Source: Candidatus Thorarchaeota archaeon (GTDB lineage Archaea; Asgardarchaeota; Thorarchaeia; Thorarchaeales; Thorarchaeaceae). From it: a stretch of DNA of 55,770 bases. Shown here piece by piece: positions 42,943 through 51,348 of the stretch. The notes under the pieces are model-generated. The model ran no database searches and was not told the origin of the DNA. It was given only the letters and a program-made list of their open reading frames with translations. Made by a program: the position numbers and the translations under genes. How positions within the stretch are numbered: the first letter of the stretch is position 1; every line of letters starts with the position of its first letter. The stretch is from contig CP070761.1 in assembly GCA_020348985.1 (NCBI GenBank), forward strand, positions 441,980 through 497,749, given 5' to 3'.

Positions 42943-43443
42943 GTGAGTATTTTGGCAACACCGATACAACTTCTCATTGGATTCATGAATTGGCTGCATC
43001 TCATCGCAACAGTAGCATGGTTTGGAGGACTGACTGTAAATGTCCTAATCCTCATGCCATCTATGCAAGCTACTCTAGATCCCCCTACAGCCGGAAAACT
43101 TCTGAACACATACATGGGTCGATTCCGACGATTAGTGTACGTAAGTATCCTAGTTCTTGTTCTCACTGGTGCCGCAATTGCTTGGATAATGAACCCAGCA
43201 TACCTCGAACTCTCAAGTGAGTGGTCCATAATTATGGCAATCAAACATGTGATCGTTGCAATAGCTATCATTGCTACTCTATACAGCTTTGAGATATTGG
43301 CACCAAAAGTGGCAAGGCTGGCAGCACAGGGTCCCTCTCCCGAGCTAGCAAAGCTGCAGCAAATACAAATGACAGCTGCGAGAGTTGCTTTCATTGTAGC
43401 ATTGCTGATTCTGCTGTTGACTGGAATTCAGACAGCACTTTGA
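42943..43443 (+). CDS. CopD-like four-helix membrane protein
   Basis: 166 residues starting at GTG. Four membrane helices are evident, with WLHLIATVAWFGGLTVNVLILMP resembling the first CopD/DUF4149 helix with its His and Trp. CopD proteins are linked to copper uptake in bacteria; related integral proteins occur widely with unknown roles. No copper genes are nearby, so the function is left open. Confidence 0.7.
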   Translation: MSILATPIQLLIGFMNWLHLIATVAWFGGLTVNVLILMPSMQATLDPPTAGKLLNTYMGRFRRLVYVSILVLVLTGAAIAWIMNPAYLELSSEWSIIMAIKHVIVAIAIIATLYSFEILAPKVARLAAQGPSPELAKLQQIQMTAARVAFIVALLILLLTGIQTAL

Positions 43444-43527
43444 TTTGCAGGCAACTTCATCAAATGTAAATCGTGCCACGGTTGAGAATTGAACACGATA
43501 GCAATAATCGCGTCAAATGTGATAAGC

Positions 43528-43552
43528 GGGAATGGCGAATCCAGCCATTCCC
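43528..43552. terminator. Hairpin between convergent genes
   Basis: GGGAATGGC (43528-43536) and GCCATTCCC (43544-43552) form a perfect 9-bp stem with a 7-nt loop. It lies between the ends of the CopD-like and cupin genes, so it may stop or stabilise both transcripts. Confidence 0.55.
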
Positions 43553-43560
43553 AATTGACT

Positions 43561-43899
43561 TCAGACACGACTCAGATAATCCTCTCGGGGAGGACTGAAA
43601 GCCTCGATAAGAACTGCAGGGTCATCTCCTAGAGCATCAAAGCTGTGAGGCGCTTTTGGAGGTATCCAGAATGAAGTCCCTGTCTCAATCTCTCTGGATT
43701 CATTATTGATGTGCAGAATGCCTTTCCCCTCCAATAGGTAGCCCATTTGCTCATGAGGATGTGAATGAGGAGGTGTTGGAATTCCTGGCTCGATGGTTAG
43801 TTTCATCATCATAGCGTTTTCGCCAACAATGAGAATGACTCCGTGTCTTCCCTTTACGGTTTCAAGCTTAGGTGCTTCGTGAGCTTTCACAATGCGCAT
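43561..43899 (-). CDS. Cupin-domain protein
   Basis: 112 residues from ATG at 43899; the longer frame runs toward the tRNA-Phe. A single small beta-barrel cupin has the first metal motif PHSHPHEQMGYLLEGKG and the second near PPKAPHSFDALG. Small cupins of this sort bind a metal and act as isomerases, dioxygenases or sensors. The ligand is unknown. Confidence 0.85.
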   Translation of the reverse strand: MRIVKAHEAPKLETVKGRHGVILIVGENAMMMKLTIEPGIPTPPHSHPHEQMGYLLEGKGILHINNESREIETGTSFWIPPKAPHSFDALGDDPAVLIEAFSPPREDYLSRV

Positions 43900-43981
43900 T
43901 ATAACCAAGTCCACATTATTTGAAGGGTCTATTGAGGCGTTTATTGAGTTTGGCCGTATAGAAACTAGAAGTTTGGAATGG

Positions 43982-44055
43982 TGCCGCGGGTGTGATTTGA
44001 ACACACGACAACACGGTCTTCAGCCGTGCGATCTCCCTGGCTAATCTACCGCGGC
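43982..44055 (-). tRNA. tRNA-Phe (GAA)
   Basis: A 74-nt cloverleaf. The acceptor GCCGCGG pairs with CCGCGGC, the discriminator is A, and CCA is encoded. The anticodon stem CACGG/CCGTG encloses CTGAAGA, giving anticodon GAA. The T-loop is TTCAAAT. A TATA box, CTTTATATC (minus strand), lies at 44086-44094. Confidence 0.96.
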
Positions 44056-44112
44056 TCGGCTGAGAATGCCTACCGTCCGGCTGCTGATATAAAGATAGCG
44101 CAGTGCCCATGT

Positions 44113-44631
44113 CTACTTAATCTTGTAATTCATGAAGCTCGCGATGACCGCTGAGAGGATGGCGGCAATATTGACTGCAAGCGGATAGATGAAGAGAGAA
44201 TCAATGAACGCAAGAGTCGCCAACCATGACGGCACGTTTGTGGATTCAGCCACACCAAACGGCACAAAGTAAATTGCAAAGAAGACGCACGTCAGCAGCC
44301 CAACGCCCGCAAAAGCTGGCATATCTTCAGAAGATCTCGCAAACGAGGAGAGCTTCGAAATCCAATTCGATTTGGCTCTCTGACGTCTTCTGATCTTCTT
44401 TCTCGAGACTATGAATGACCAACGATACATTGCCTCTGCAATTATGACGTACGCTCCACCAAGGACCGCAGTGGCACCAAGAGCAACGATAAACTGAAGC
44501 TCAGCACTCAGAACTTGGACGTAGGTCTGTGCATGCCAAAGGATTGGTATCTGAGCGAACCCTGCCAACCCAACGAAGATGAGAATGAGTCCGGGTTTGC
44601 TGCCGCGTCTCCACCATACTGCTAGGCTCAT
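44113..44631 (-). CDS. Uncharacterised four-helix membrane protein
   Basis: 172 residues. Hydrophobic helices are near 13-32, 42-66, 105-128 and 138-166, with a basic cytoplasmic loop (SRKKIRRRQRAKS) between helices 2 and 3. No family motif was recognised. It is downstream of a methyltransferase gene on the same strand. Confidence 0.65.
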   Translation of the reverse strand: MSLAVWWRRGSKPGLILIFVGLAGFAQIPILWHAQTYVQVLSAELQFIVALGATAVLGGAYVIIAEAMYRWSFIVSRKKIRRRQRAKSNWISKLSSFARSSEDMPAFAGVGLLTCVFFAIYFVPFGVAESTNVPSWLATLAFIDSLFIYPLAVNIAAILSAVIASFMNYKIK

Positions 44632-44703
44632 GGAAATCCACCTGGTCTGTAGAATGGTCCAGCAGACCTGAGGTTCGCACTTTAAGGTTTTGGAACTGGT
44701 TAG

Positions 44704-45282
44704 CTATGCTGGCCTCTTTTTAGCCTCAATGCGAAACCAATACCTGTTCCCTTCTGCTCTGACCAGGTCAAACCCGATTCGAGAGAGAACGAGAGACACA
44801 GTATCGAGTGTCTGATCTTGCTTACCAGCCACACCGTACCCGGTTTTGGAAACCTCACCATCAGGAAATTCAAAAACAGTCTCCATTATGTGTCGATTTT
44901 CAGTAGTTGTGATGTTGCTTGCCATGATTGAAAGAAGGCCGTCCTTCTTCATGGTTCGATGAGCCTGCCTCAATAGTCTCTCCTTGTCTTCCCAGTTACT
45001 GACATAACCCAGCATAAACCAAGCTGTCACCGTTTCGAAAGATGCGTCCTTAATACAGAGATACCTGCCATCTGCTAGTACCCATTGCGATTCAGGTGCA
45101 TGTATCTGAGCCTCCAATATCTCATTTGGATTCAAATCGACTGCACAAACTCTAGAACCTTCAATACGGGACACAAGCCCTTCACATCCGCCTCCAATGT
45201 CTAGAATTGGGTCATTACCTGGTATCCTTTCAAGTCTTATCTCTTGAACTGGAGTTCGAAACACTGAGCGCTTGCTGACCAA
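44704..45282 (-). CDS. Class I SAM-dependent methyltransferase
   Basis: 192 residues starting at TTG. The SAM motif I is DPILDIGGGCEGLV, motif II has VCAVDLNPNEI and motif III has SFETVTAWFMLGYV. A UbiE-type layout is likely. The substrate cannot be assigned. No radical SAM or quinone genes are adjacent. Confidence 0.82.
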   Translation of the reverse strand: MVSKRSVFRTPVQEIRLERIPGNDPILDIGGGCEGLVSRIEGSRVCAVDLNPNEILEAQIHAPESQWVLADGRYLCIKDASFETVTAWFMLGYVSNWEDKERLLRQAHRTMKKDGLLSIMASNITTTENRHIMETVFEFPDGEVSKTGYGVAGKQDQTLDTVSLVLSRIGFDLVRAEGNRYWFRIEAKKRPA

Positions 45283-45413
45283 CTTGGTTGTATGCCCCCT
45301 TTGTCATCTGATTATTGTGACACGAGCACATATGATTGTCGAGGAGATCAGGAGATCGATGTCATGATAGGATATATCTATGCTAATACTGTGAACCGCC
45401 TGACTGCCGTGAG

Positions 45414-46502
45414 TTGGTGAGACTTGTGCCAAGAATCGTTTCGGTTTCCACTGAGATCGCGCGGACGAGGCTCGTCAACGAGGATTTTGTCACAACATAT
45501 GGACGAGAACCTGTTGTAAGGTTCCACGTAATTGTGCGCGTCAAATCGGATACCGGAATCATTGGGATTGGCGAAGCATGTCCTCTTCCGTTCACTCCTG
45601 ACGATGACCATGAACGAATTAGGCATGCAATTGACAATGACCTGGGTCCACTTCTGGTCGGAGAAGACCCATTTGATCTTGGAGCAATCCATGGAAAGAT
45701 GAACCGCATTCCTTTGCCTGGAAAGACTGCACTCGCAGGAATTGACATTGCAGTCTATGACTTGATCGGCAAGACCCGTGGGGTTCCAGTCTATGAAATC
45801 CTTGGAGGAACGAAACGTGAAAGCGTTGAAGTTGCGTCTGCTCTGGGAATTGGTTCCCTTTCATTCATTGTGAAGAGCGCTGAAGAGAAACTGGCTAAGG
45901 GAGCAAAGGCAATCAAAATCAAAGTGGGTATCGACATTGACAAGGATATAGAGACCATGAAGGCTGTCAGGGATGCTGTAGGTGACTTGATCAAGATTCG
46001 CGCAGATGCGAACACGGGCTATTCCCTCAAGGCAGCCACAAGGGTGTTAAGAGCGGCTGAACGGATAGGACTCGAGTATCTCGAGCAGCCTCTTGCGGCG
46101 AATGATTATGACGGACTTGCTCATCTTCGGAAGAACAGCAGTGTTCCAATAATGGCTGACGAGTCGCTGCAGACGGTAGAGGATGCAAGAAGACTCATTG
46201 AGCATGAGGCAGTAGACCTCTTCGGTCTGAAGCTCATCAAGCATGGCGGAATATATCCCACTAGGACAATATCCACTTTGGCAGAAGAGAATGGGATTGA
46301 ATGCGTTCTGATTAGTCCTTGGGAGACACAAATTGGTGTGGCCGCAGGAGTTCATCTCATAATCTCATCTTCAAACTTCAATCATCCTCATGAGACCGGA
46401 ATTCGTGAGCTGAAGAATGACCCAATACAGGGTCTCAAAGAAGAAATGGGAATCATCCAACCACCTACTGGTTCAGGACTTGGAGTATCTTTCAAGAATT
46501 AA
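45414..46502 (+). CDS. Enolase-superfamily enzyme (muconate lactonizing/dipeptide epimerase group)
   Basis: 362 residues. The capping N-terminal domain precedes a barrel with catalytic lysines in AIKIKVG and LFGLKLIKHGG, and metal ligands in IRADANTG (Asp), YLEQPL (Glu) and MADESL (Asp). Lysines on both sides are the pattern of the MLE subgroup, which includes dipeptide epimerases, o-succinylbenzoate synthase and cycloisomerases. The start is TTG or the following GTG. Confidence 0.88.
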   Translation: MVRLVPRIVSVSTEIARTRLVNEDFVTTYGREPVVRFHVIVRVKSDTGIIGIGEACPLPFTPDDDHERIRHAIDNDLGPLLVGEDPFDLGAIHGKMNRIPLPGKTALAGIDIAVYDLIGKTRGVPVYEILGGTKRESVEVASALGIGSLSFIVKSAEEKLAKGAKAIKIKVGIDIDKDIETMKAVRDAVGDLIKIRADANTGYSLKAATRVLRAAERIGLEYLEQPLAANDYDGLAHLRKNSSVPIMADESLQTVEDARRLIEHEAVDLFGLKLIKHGGIYPTRTISTLAEENGIECVLISPWETQIGVAAGVHLIISSSNFNHPHETGIRELKNDPIQGLKEEMGIIQPPTGSGLGVSFKN

Positions 46503-46558
46503 GGAACAGATTGACAAGTCTTATGTCAGACTAACACACTCTAGCCGATGAGAAGTAG

Positions 46559-47110
46559 ATGGACGAGTTCAGACACGAAACGACTCTGAAAGATGGCACT
46601 CTCGTCCTAATTCGCTTATATGAACCAGGAGACTCCGAAGAAATCTATGCGGGGCTCAGGAGGCTTTCCGATAGCACGACATATCTCAGATTCATGACAT
46701 GTTTGAACAGTCTCCCCAACGAACGCTTGCTCGAACTCAAGAAGATTGATCATGATCATCACCTGGCCATCTGTGCATTCGACTTGAGTAAAGACCCAAT
46801 GGTTGGTATGGGCATTGCACGCTATGTAAGAATGGAAAGTGACTCTCTGATTGCAGAAGCAGCAGTTACCATTCTTGATGAGTATCAAAACAAAGGTCTT
46901 GGAACTGAACTCCTCTACATTCTGACGAAGCTCGCTAGTCAAAAAGGCGTGACTCATCTGAGGGCGCACGTCTTATCAACCAACAAACCGATACTAGCTA
47001 TTGCCAGAAAAGTTGGAAGTAAGATCAGTCACTACGAAGGCCAAGTTCTTCAGGTTGATTGGCCAGTAGATGAGGCCTTGGAAACGTTCATCCGCGCAAG
47101 AGGAAGCTGA
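46559..47110 (+). CDS. GNAT-family N-acetyltransferase
   Basis: 183 residues. The acetyl-CoA-binding segment is VTILDEYQNKGLGTELLYIL, with preceding strand AEAAVTI and following LRAHVLSTNKPILAIARKVG. The substrate is unknown. It is similar in shape to the acetyltransferase module of protein acetylases. It is followed at 8 bp by a membrane protein gene. Confidence 0.85.
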   Translation: MDEFRHETTLKDGTLVLIRLYEPGDSEEIYAGLRRLSDSTTYLRFMTCLNSLPNERLLELKKIDHDHHLAICAFDLSKDPMVGMGIARYVRMESDSLIAEAAVTILDEYQNKGLGTELLYILTKLASQKGVTHLRAHVLSTNKPILAIARKVGSKISHYEGQVLQVDWPVDEALETFIRARGS

Positions 47111-47117
47111 ATAGACC

Positions 47118-47774
47118 ATGACTCAGGATGAACCTATTGCCACAGAAACACAAACCGTCTATTGTGGAATTCACGCAAGGTATCATGGTAGAGATGCGAG
47201 ATGGTTTGCAACGATTTCTTTTGCGACTATGCTGATGGCTTACATAGCAATGGCTGGTTCTTCTATCAGTTACTTAGGCCTTACCTTCGACATTGGCACA
47301 TTGATAGGTCTAGGTCCATTTGTCCTCACAGAATCGATGATCATGATTCCGATTCACTTTCTCGTCTCGATGCTCTTCTTTGCGGGAGGAATCGAATGGT
47401 ATGTTCTGTGCAGACACTGCCCCTGCTATGAGCACTCGGGAAAGGAACATGGAAACGACAAGAGATTCTACTGTCTTGCCAACTGGGGAAGTCCCAAGCT
47501 GTTCAAGTACGATCCATCTCCAGTCAGCCGCGCAGGCCAAGCAATCTTCTTGATATGGGGGATTGGCTACGCGTTCTTGTTTCCACTAATCTACCTCTGG
47601 GACCGTCTTGACTGGCTCCTTGCGTACTTGATTGTCACCTTCGCATTCTTGGCCACACTGCGGCATTGGGCCTGCTCGAGTTGCCCCAACTTCGGATGTC
47701 CCCTGAACCATGTCCCCAGTGAGAACAGAGAGGAGTTCATGAAGAAGCTTGAGTCCGGAGAAATCTACACATAA
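47118..47774 (+). CDS. Membrane protein with two cysteine clusters
   Basis: 218 residues. Hydrophobic helices are near 30-55, 62-95, 140-165 and 168-185. Cytosolic-side cysteines are arranged as CRHCPCYEHSGK after helix 2 and WACSSCPNFGCPLNHVP near the end, with a further YCG at the start and YCLANWG between helices. The mirrored cysteine groups suggest a metal or iron-sulfur site at the membrane face. The family resembles a conserved archaeal/bacterial group of unknown function. Confidence 0.7.
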   Translation: MTQDEPIATETQTVYCGIHARYHGRDARWFATISFATMLMAYIAMAGSSISYLGLTFDIGTLIGLGPFVLTESMIMIPIHFLVSMLFFAGGIEWYVLCRHCPCYEHSGKEHGNDKRFYCLANWGSPKLFKYDPSPVSRAGQAIFLIWGIGYAFLFPLIYLWDRLDWLLAYLIVTFAFLATLRHWACSSCPNFGCPLNHVPSENREEFMKKLESGEIYT

Positions 47775-47841
47775 CACGACGAGTTTCGCGCCTATGCTTG
47801 CTCAGTAACTACGACTTAACTATCAGCACTTCAGGTGAGGC

Positions 47842-48981
47842 ATGATTTCAATGGAGATCAGTCTTCTTCCACCTGAGAACATTGTAAGTGTTGCAAGAGA
47901 GATTGAGTCAGTTACAGACCAAACGTTTGTCGAATCCGACTTTCTCCTACGTGCTTTCAAAGTAGTGAACACGTCATCAGAGAGGGTTCAAATCAATTGC
48001 TACAGATTCAACTTCAAAGCAAAGGGGAAGGTTCAGAATGTGGTTCTTCATCCCGAAGATGCAGTTGCCAAGAGTGCATCGGGAGTCTCTAGTATCATAG
48101 GACAGCTCACAAGAGAGGGACCCAAACGAAAGAAGATTCAGCAACGAGACAACTTCCATCGCCTAATGGGGACAGATGCTTTCTGGGTGGCCAATCAAGT
48201 ATCCTCAAGCAACATACTCAGTCCACAACAAGAGACTGGATTACTGAGTAAACGCTTCAGAGTTCTTGCGGACGCTCCCATCGATGAGCTATTGATTGAA
48301 GTCGACTATATGGAGAACGGCAAGCCTGGACAGACATCAGTCACAATACCAGTCATGAAGAAGGAAAAACGAGAGGACTACATATTTCCCGTGAAAGGAC
48401 AATGGCTTGTCACGTGGAATTGGGTTGGTCTTGATTCTCACAGAGAAGCGTACTCTCAGGAATTCGCCTTTGATCTTATCAAAATGGGCGAGGGTCCTTT
48501 AGAAGAAGGTGCAGAAACGCTAAACTCAGAGGATCCATGTTATGGTGAAGACATTCTTGCAATCGCAGATGGCCGTGTAACAAGCTGTTTTGATGGAATT
48601 CCCGACAATCCTGCGGTTGGCGTACATCTACCTGTAGAACAAATCAGAGAAATCATCGACACGTACGAGAGCTCTCTTCCAGCCGGGGCTGGGAATCACG
48701 TCGTTCTTCAACACAGCTCTGGGGAGTGCTCATTCTATGCACACATGATTCCCGGAAGTCTCATGGTGAAGGAAGGAGACAAAGTCAAGCAGGGACAGGT
48801 GATAGGTCGTGTGGGAAACTCTGGCAACTCCGATGGTCCACATCTTCACTTTCATCTAATGGACGGCCCTGATTACTTCACTTCGAGGGGTTTGCCGTGC
48901 CATTTCACCAATGTACGTAACCTATACGGGGAATCGTTAGAGATTGTGGACGTAGATAATTCGCCGGTTTGGGCGGAATAG
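47842..48981 (+). CDS. M23-family metallopeptidase domain protein
   Basis: 379 residues. The first half (to about 215) is a beta-rich domain of unknown type. The second half is an M23/LytM-like domain: HVVLQHSSGECSFYAHMIPG, VKQGQVIGRVGNSGNSDGPHLHFHL with the HxH zinc motif, and an upstream Asp/His in the ADGRVTS region. No signal peptide or membrane helix is seen, so it appears cytoplasmic. M23 enzymes normally cut peptidoglycan, absent in archaea, so the substrate is open. Confidence 0.82.
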   Translation: MISMEISLLPPENIVSVAREIESVTDQTFVESDFLLRAFKVVNTSSERVQINCYRFNFKAKGKVQNVVLHPEDAVAKSASGVSSIIGQLTREGPKRKKIQQRDNFHRLMGTDAFWVANQVSSSNILSPQQETGLLSKRFRVLADAPIDELLIEVDYMENGKPGQTSVTIPVMKKEKREDYIFPVKGQWLVTWNWVGLDSHREAYSQEFAFDLIKMGEGPLEEGAETLNSEDPCYGEDILAIADGRVTSCFDGIPDNPAVGVHLPVEQIREIIDTYESSLPAGAGNHVVLQHSSGECSFYAHMIPGSLMVKEGDKVKQGQVIGRVGNSGNSDGPHLHFHLMDGPDYFTSRGLPCHFTNVRNLYGESLEIVDVDNSPVWAE

Positions 48982-49128
48982 ACTAGATCCGATTTCGCAG
49001 TCTCCTTTCCCCCTCTCTGTCACACACAATCAAGGCAATTAAAATACCGGTGTGAAAGTTCGAATCGCTCCAGTAAACAGGAGTAGATTGAGATCTTCAG
49101 CATCTTCCATATTCTAGCGATTTGCGGA

Positions 49129-49704
49129 ATGCTCAGCCCAATCATCTACACAGTGATGTGGATTCTTGGAGGCATCTTGCAGGAAGATTACAGCCATGTT
49201 CGAGATGACGTCAGTTCTCTCCTTGCAGTAGATGCCCCCAACAAACAGCTCTTTGACAAGTTCCTCATCACTTCTAGCGTTCTGTTATTCGTTTTCTATA
49301 GTGGATTACACTGGGGTGTTAACAACGGAGAAGGATCAATAGTTGGCCCAGTTCTATTCTTGACCAGTTCAATCCTAGGAATTCTCGTTGCTCTCTTCTT
49401 CCCTCTTGATGCTGGCGGTGAGATTGTCACCACTCGAGGAAAGATGCATCTTGTTCTTGTAATGATAAGTGGGATATTGACAATTGCAGGGATGGTCGCT
49501 TTGTGGTTCCGCCTGGAGTCAGTAGCGGACTGGAGTGCTTTTGCTTCGTTCTCATTGATAACATCAATAGTGGCACTGATTCTTGTCGTATTCTCCGGGA
49601 TTTCCGTGAAAACCAACTTCATGGGTCTAGTTGAGAGAGTTGCCGTCAGTACCTACCAGGTATACTACTTCGTTCTAGCCTTGATGGTGTTCCTATTCAA
49701 TTAG
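49129..49704 (+). CDS. DUF998-family membrane protein
   Basis: 191 residues with about six membrane helices. GGILQEDYSHVRDDVSSLLAVDAP after helix 1 is the DUF998 signature, followed by regularly spaced helices. The ATG at 49129 gives a short first helix. In-frame codons upstream (reading CG-like and hydrophobic) contain no ATG, GTG or TTG, so an unusual start is possible. A TATA-like CAATTAAAAT lies near 49035. The end overlaps the convergent gene by 8 bp. Confidence 0.78.
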   Translation: MLSPIIYTVMWILGGILQEDYSHVRDDVSSLLAVDAPNKQLFDKFLITSSVLLFVFYSGLHWGVNNGEGSIVGPVLFLTSSILGILVALFFPLDAGGEIVTTRGKMHLVLVMISGILTIAGMVALWFRLESVADWSAFASFSLITSIVALILVVFSGISVKTNFMGLVERVAVSTYQVYYFVLALMVFLFN

Positions 49705-50143
49705 AATCAGTATGACTCGAAGTCTGGATGGACTCCTCAAGGCGCGGCAATAGCATTGAAGCAAGCAGGAAGCCGCTCAGAGAGAATGCTAGGCCCAGTG
49801 GTGCGGCAATGTACCGGAGTGCTAAATCAATGAATCCAATTATGAACGCATAGATGGAAGGAGCAATCGCTAGCGTGTACATAAGGATGGCCGGACCGAC
49901 TAGGTCTTCCAATTCTGCCTTTTTACTGAAGAAACGATAGACTAGGTAGACAAGTAGAATCTCAATAGGCATCAGAAACAGCATCACCCACGAAAGAAGA
50001 AACGGTCCTGTAGCTTCTGGGAACTCGGATTCAGGGATTATCATAATGATGAACGGCAGCACAATCGCCCAGCCAAGAAAACCAACCCCTATGATTCTGG
50101 CTTTCCGAAGAGGTGGCCCGCTATCATTCTCCAACGAATTCAC
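49697..50143 (-). CDS. Uncharacterised four-helix membrane protein
   Basis: 148 residues starting at GTG. Helices are near 17-36, 45-68, 82-106 and 110-132, with a short charged loop (FFSKKAELED). The protein resembles integral membrane proteins of archaeal accessory regions. No family was recognised. It is convergent with the DUF998 gene. Confidence 0.6.
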   Translation of the reverse strand: MNSLENDSGPPLRKARIIGVGFLGWAIVLPFIIMIIPESEFPEATGPFLLSWVMLFLMPIEILLVYLVYRFFSKKAELEDLVGPAILMYTLAIAPSIYAFIIGFIDLALRYIAAPLGLAFSLSGFLLASMLLPRLEESIQTSSHTDSN

Positions 50144-50309
50144 TCCACACCCTACTACTCATGGCTGCCTGTTCTTAAGAGCCTATTCTTGCACTTCAAG
50201 CGCTATCGTGCAGACGAAGAATGAGAAGTCCAGAGTCGAGCGAGATTTGGTCTCGCAGCTTTCTCTTCAAAAGCCATTCAACTCCTGATGAGACTCATGT
50301 TGAATTTCG

Positions 50310-51068
50310 CTATTGTCCTCTTCTTCTGAAATGAAGAACCAATACTATCAAGAAGAGGACTGGTAAGCCAATGACCAAGGTGGAAATAATCCCTCCTAAA
50401 TCATCACTGATTGGACCTGCAAGTAGGGGGCCGATGTTGGTGCCATTCAATGTCTCCAAAACTGAAACTTCCATTAAGGATACCCTACGTTGAGTTTCAA
50501 TCCTGAGTACAATCCCTGTTTCTTGATCATAGTAGCGATTCATCTGGTTACCAACCGAATAGGAATTCTCGGTCATCCAGCAGCTTCGAGGTGAGGAAAG
50601 ACAGTCGAATTCAAGAGGATTGGTTGATGAGGCGTACGCATTCCTTTCGTACATTGAATTGATTGGCGTACTCTCATTGGTTTCTGGTGAAATCCAAAAT
50701 GCAGTCTTCTCACCTATCGGATATCCTTCAATCTTAGTGCCGTTTGAGTAATAGGCGTCTTGGATCTCGCAAGTGTCCTTGTCGATTATAAGTGTTCCAC
50801 CGCCAGGCACAATGTCAAACAATTCAGTTGTGGTATTGAAGAATAGTCCATGGGACTGCACTTCTATCTCAACCAAGCTCCCCTCGACAGTCGTTATCTC
50901 CCATCGTAATTCATGAGTTTCTCCGTTGGAATACTCTTGTTTGTATTGGGCGAATGATCCAATCCCAAGGAAACCAGGCATGCTTGTCTGATCTAGTGCA
51001 AGCTGATAAACCGGAAGAACAAGCGCAAAAGAGCAGACTAGCGCCAAGGAAAGTGAACGTATAGACAT
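50310..51068 (-). CDS. Exported, membrane-anchored surface protein
   Basis: 252 residues from ATG at 51068 (MSIRSLSLALVCSFALVLPV, a signal peptide); the frame upstream runs through a tRNA fragment and is not credible. The extracellular part holds several N-x-S/T sequons (for example FNTTTE, SNGTK, TNEST, LNGTN), and C-terminal membrane helix VIGLPVLFLIVLVLHF is followed by RRRGQ. This layout is common for archaeal cell-surface proteins. Function is unknown. Confidence 0.7.
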   Translation of the reverse strand: MSIRSLSLALVCSFALVLPVYQLALDQTSMPGFLGIGSFAQYKQEYSNGETHELRWEITTVEGSLVEIEVQSHGLFFNTTTELFDIVPGGGTLIIDKDTCEIQDAYYSNGTKIEGYPIGEKTAFWISPETNESTPINSMYERNAYASSTNPLEFDCLSSPRSCWMTENSYSVGNQMNRYYDQETGIVLRIETQRRVSLMEVSVLETLNGTNIGPLLAGPISDDLGGIISTLVIGLPVLFLIVLVLHFRRRGQ

Positions 51069-51125
51069 CCTACTATCAGGATATACTAGATGAGAAGCGG
51101 AAAAAGAGTTTCGAGATTGTAAGAG

Positions 51126-51155
51126 TGGTGGGCCGGGAGCGGTTTGAACATGTGA
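51126..51155 (-). repeat. tRNA 3'-end fragment A
   Basis: The minus strand reads a T-loop-like TTCAAAC, then CGCTC, acceptor-like CCGGCCC, A and CCA. The T-stem no longer pairs and no upstream tRNA arms remain. It resembles the tRNA-Val 3' end (GGCCC-A-CCA). Confidence 0.6.
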
Positions 51156-51348
51156 CCCCCTTTCAGCCACTTCAATCTTGATTAACGCCCCGCGCAACAT
51201 TTGCCCAAGTTGCGGGACTCTACAACATCTTCAGGGCGCATCTGGCGAATTCGAGCAAGTTCTTGGCAGTGCTTTAGACGGTGAGACTGATACTCAAAGT
51301 TCTTTAACCAGAGATTGTGGACCGCTCCATTGAGGACTGTTAACAATC

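Noticed and set aside
49050..49085. AAGTTCGAATCGCTCC on the plus strand, T-loop-like
   Set aside because: Only the 7-base loop matches. There is no stem pairing and no acceptor or CCA, so chance is likely. Not counted with the tRNA fragments.
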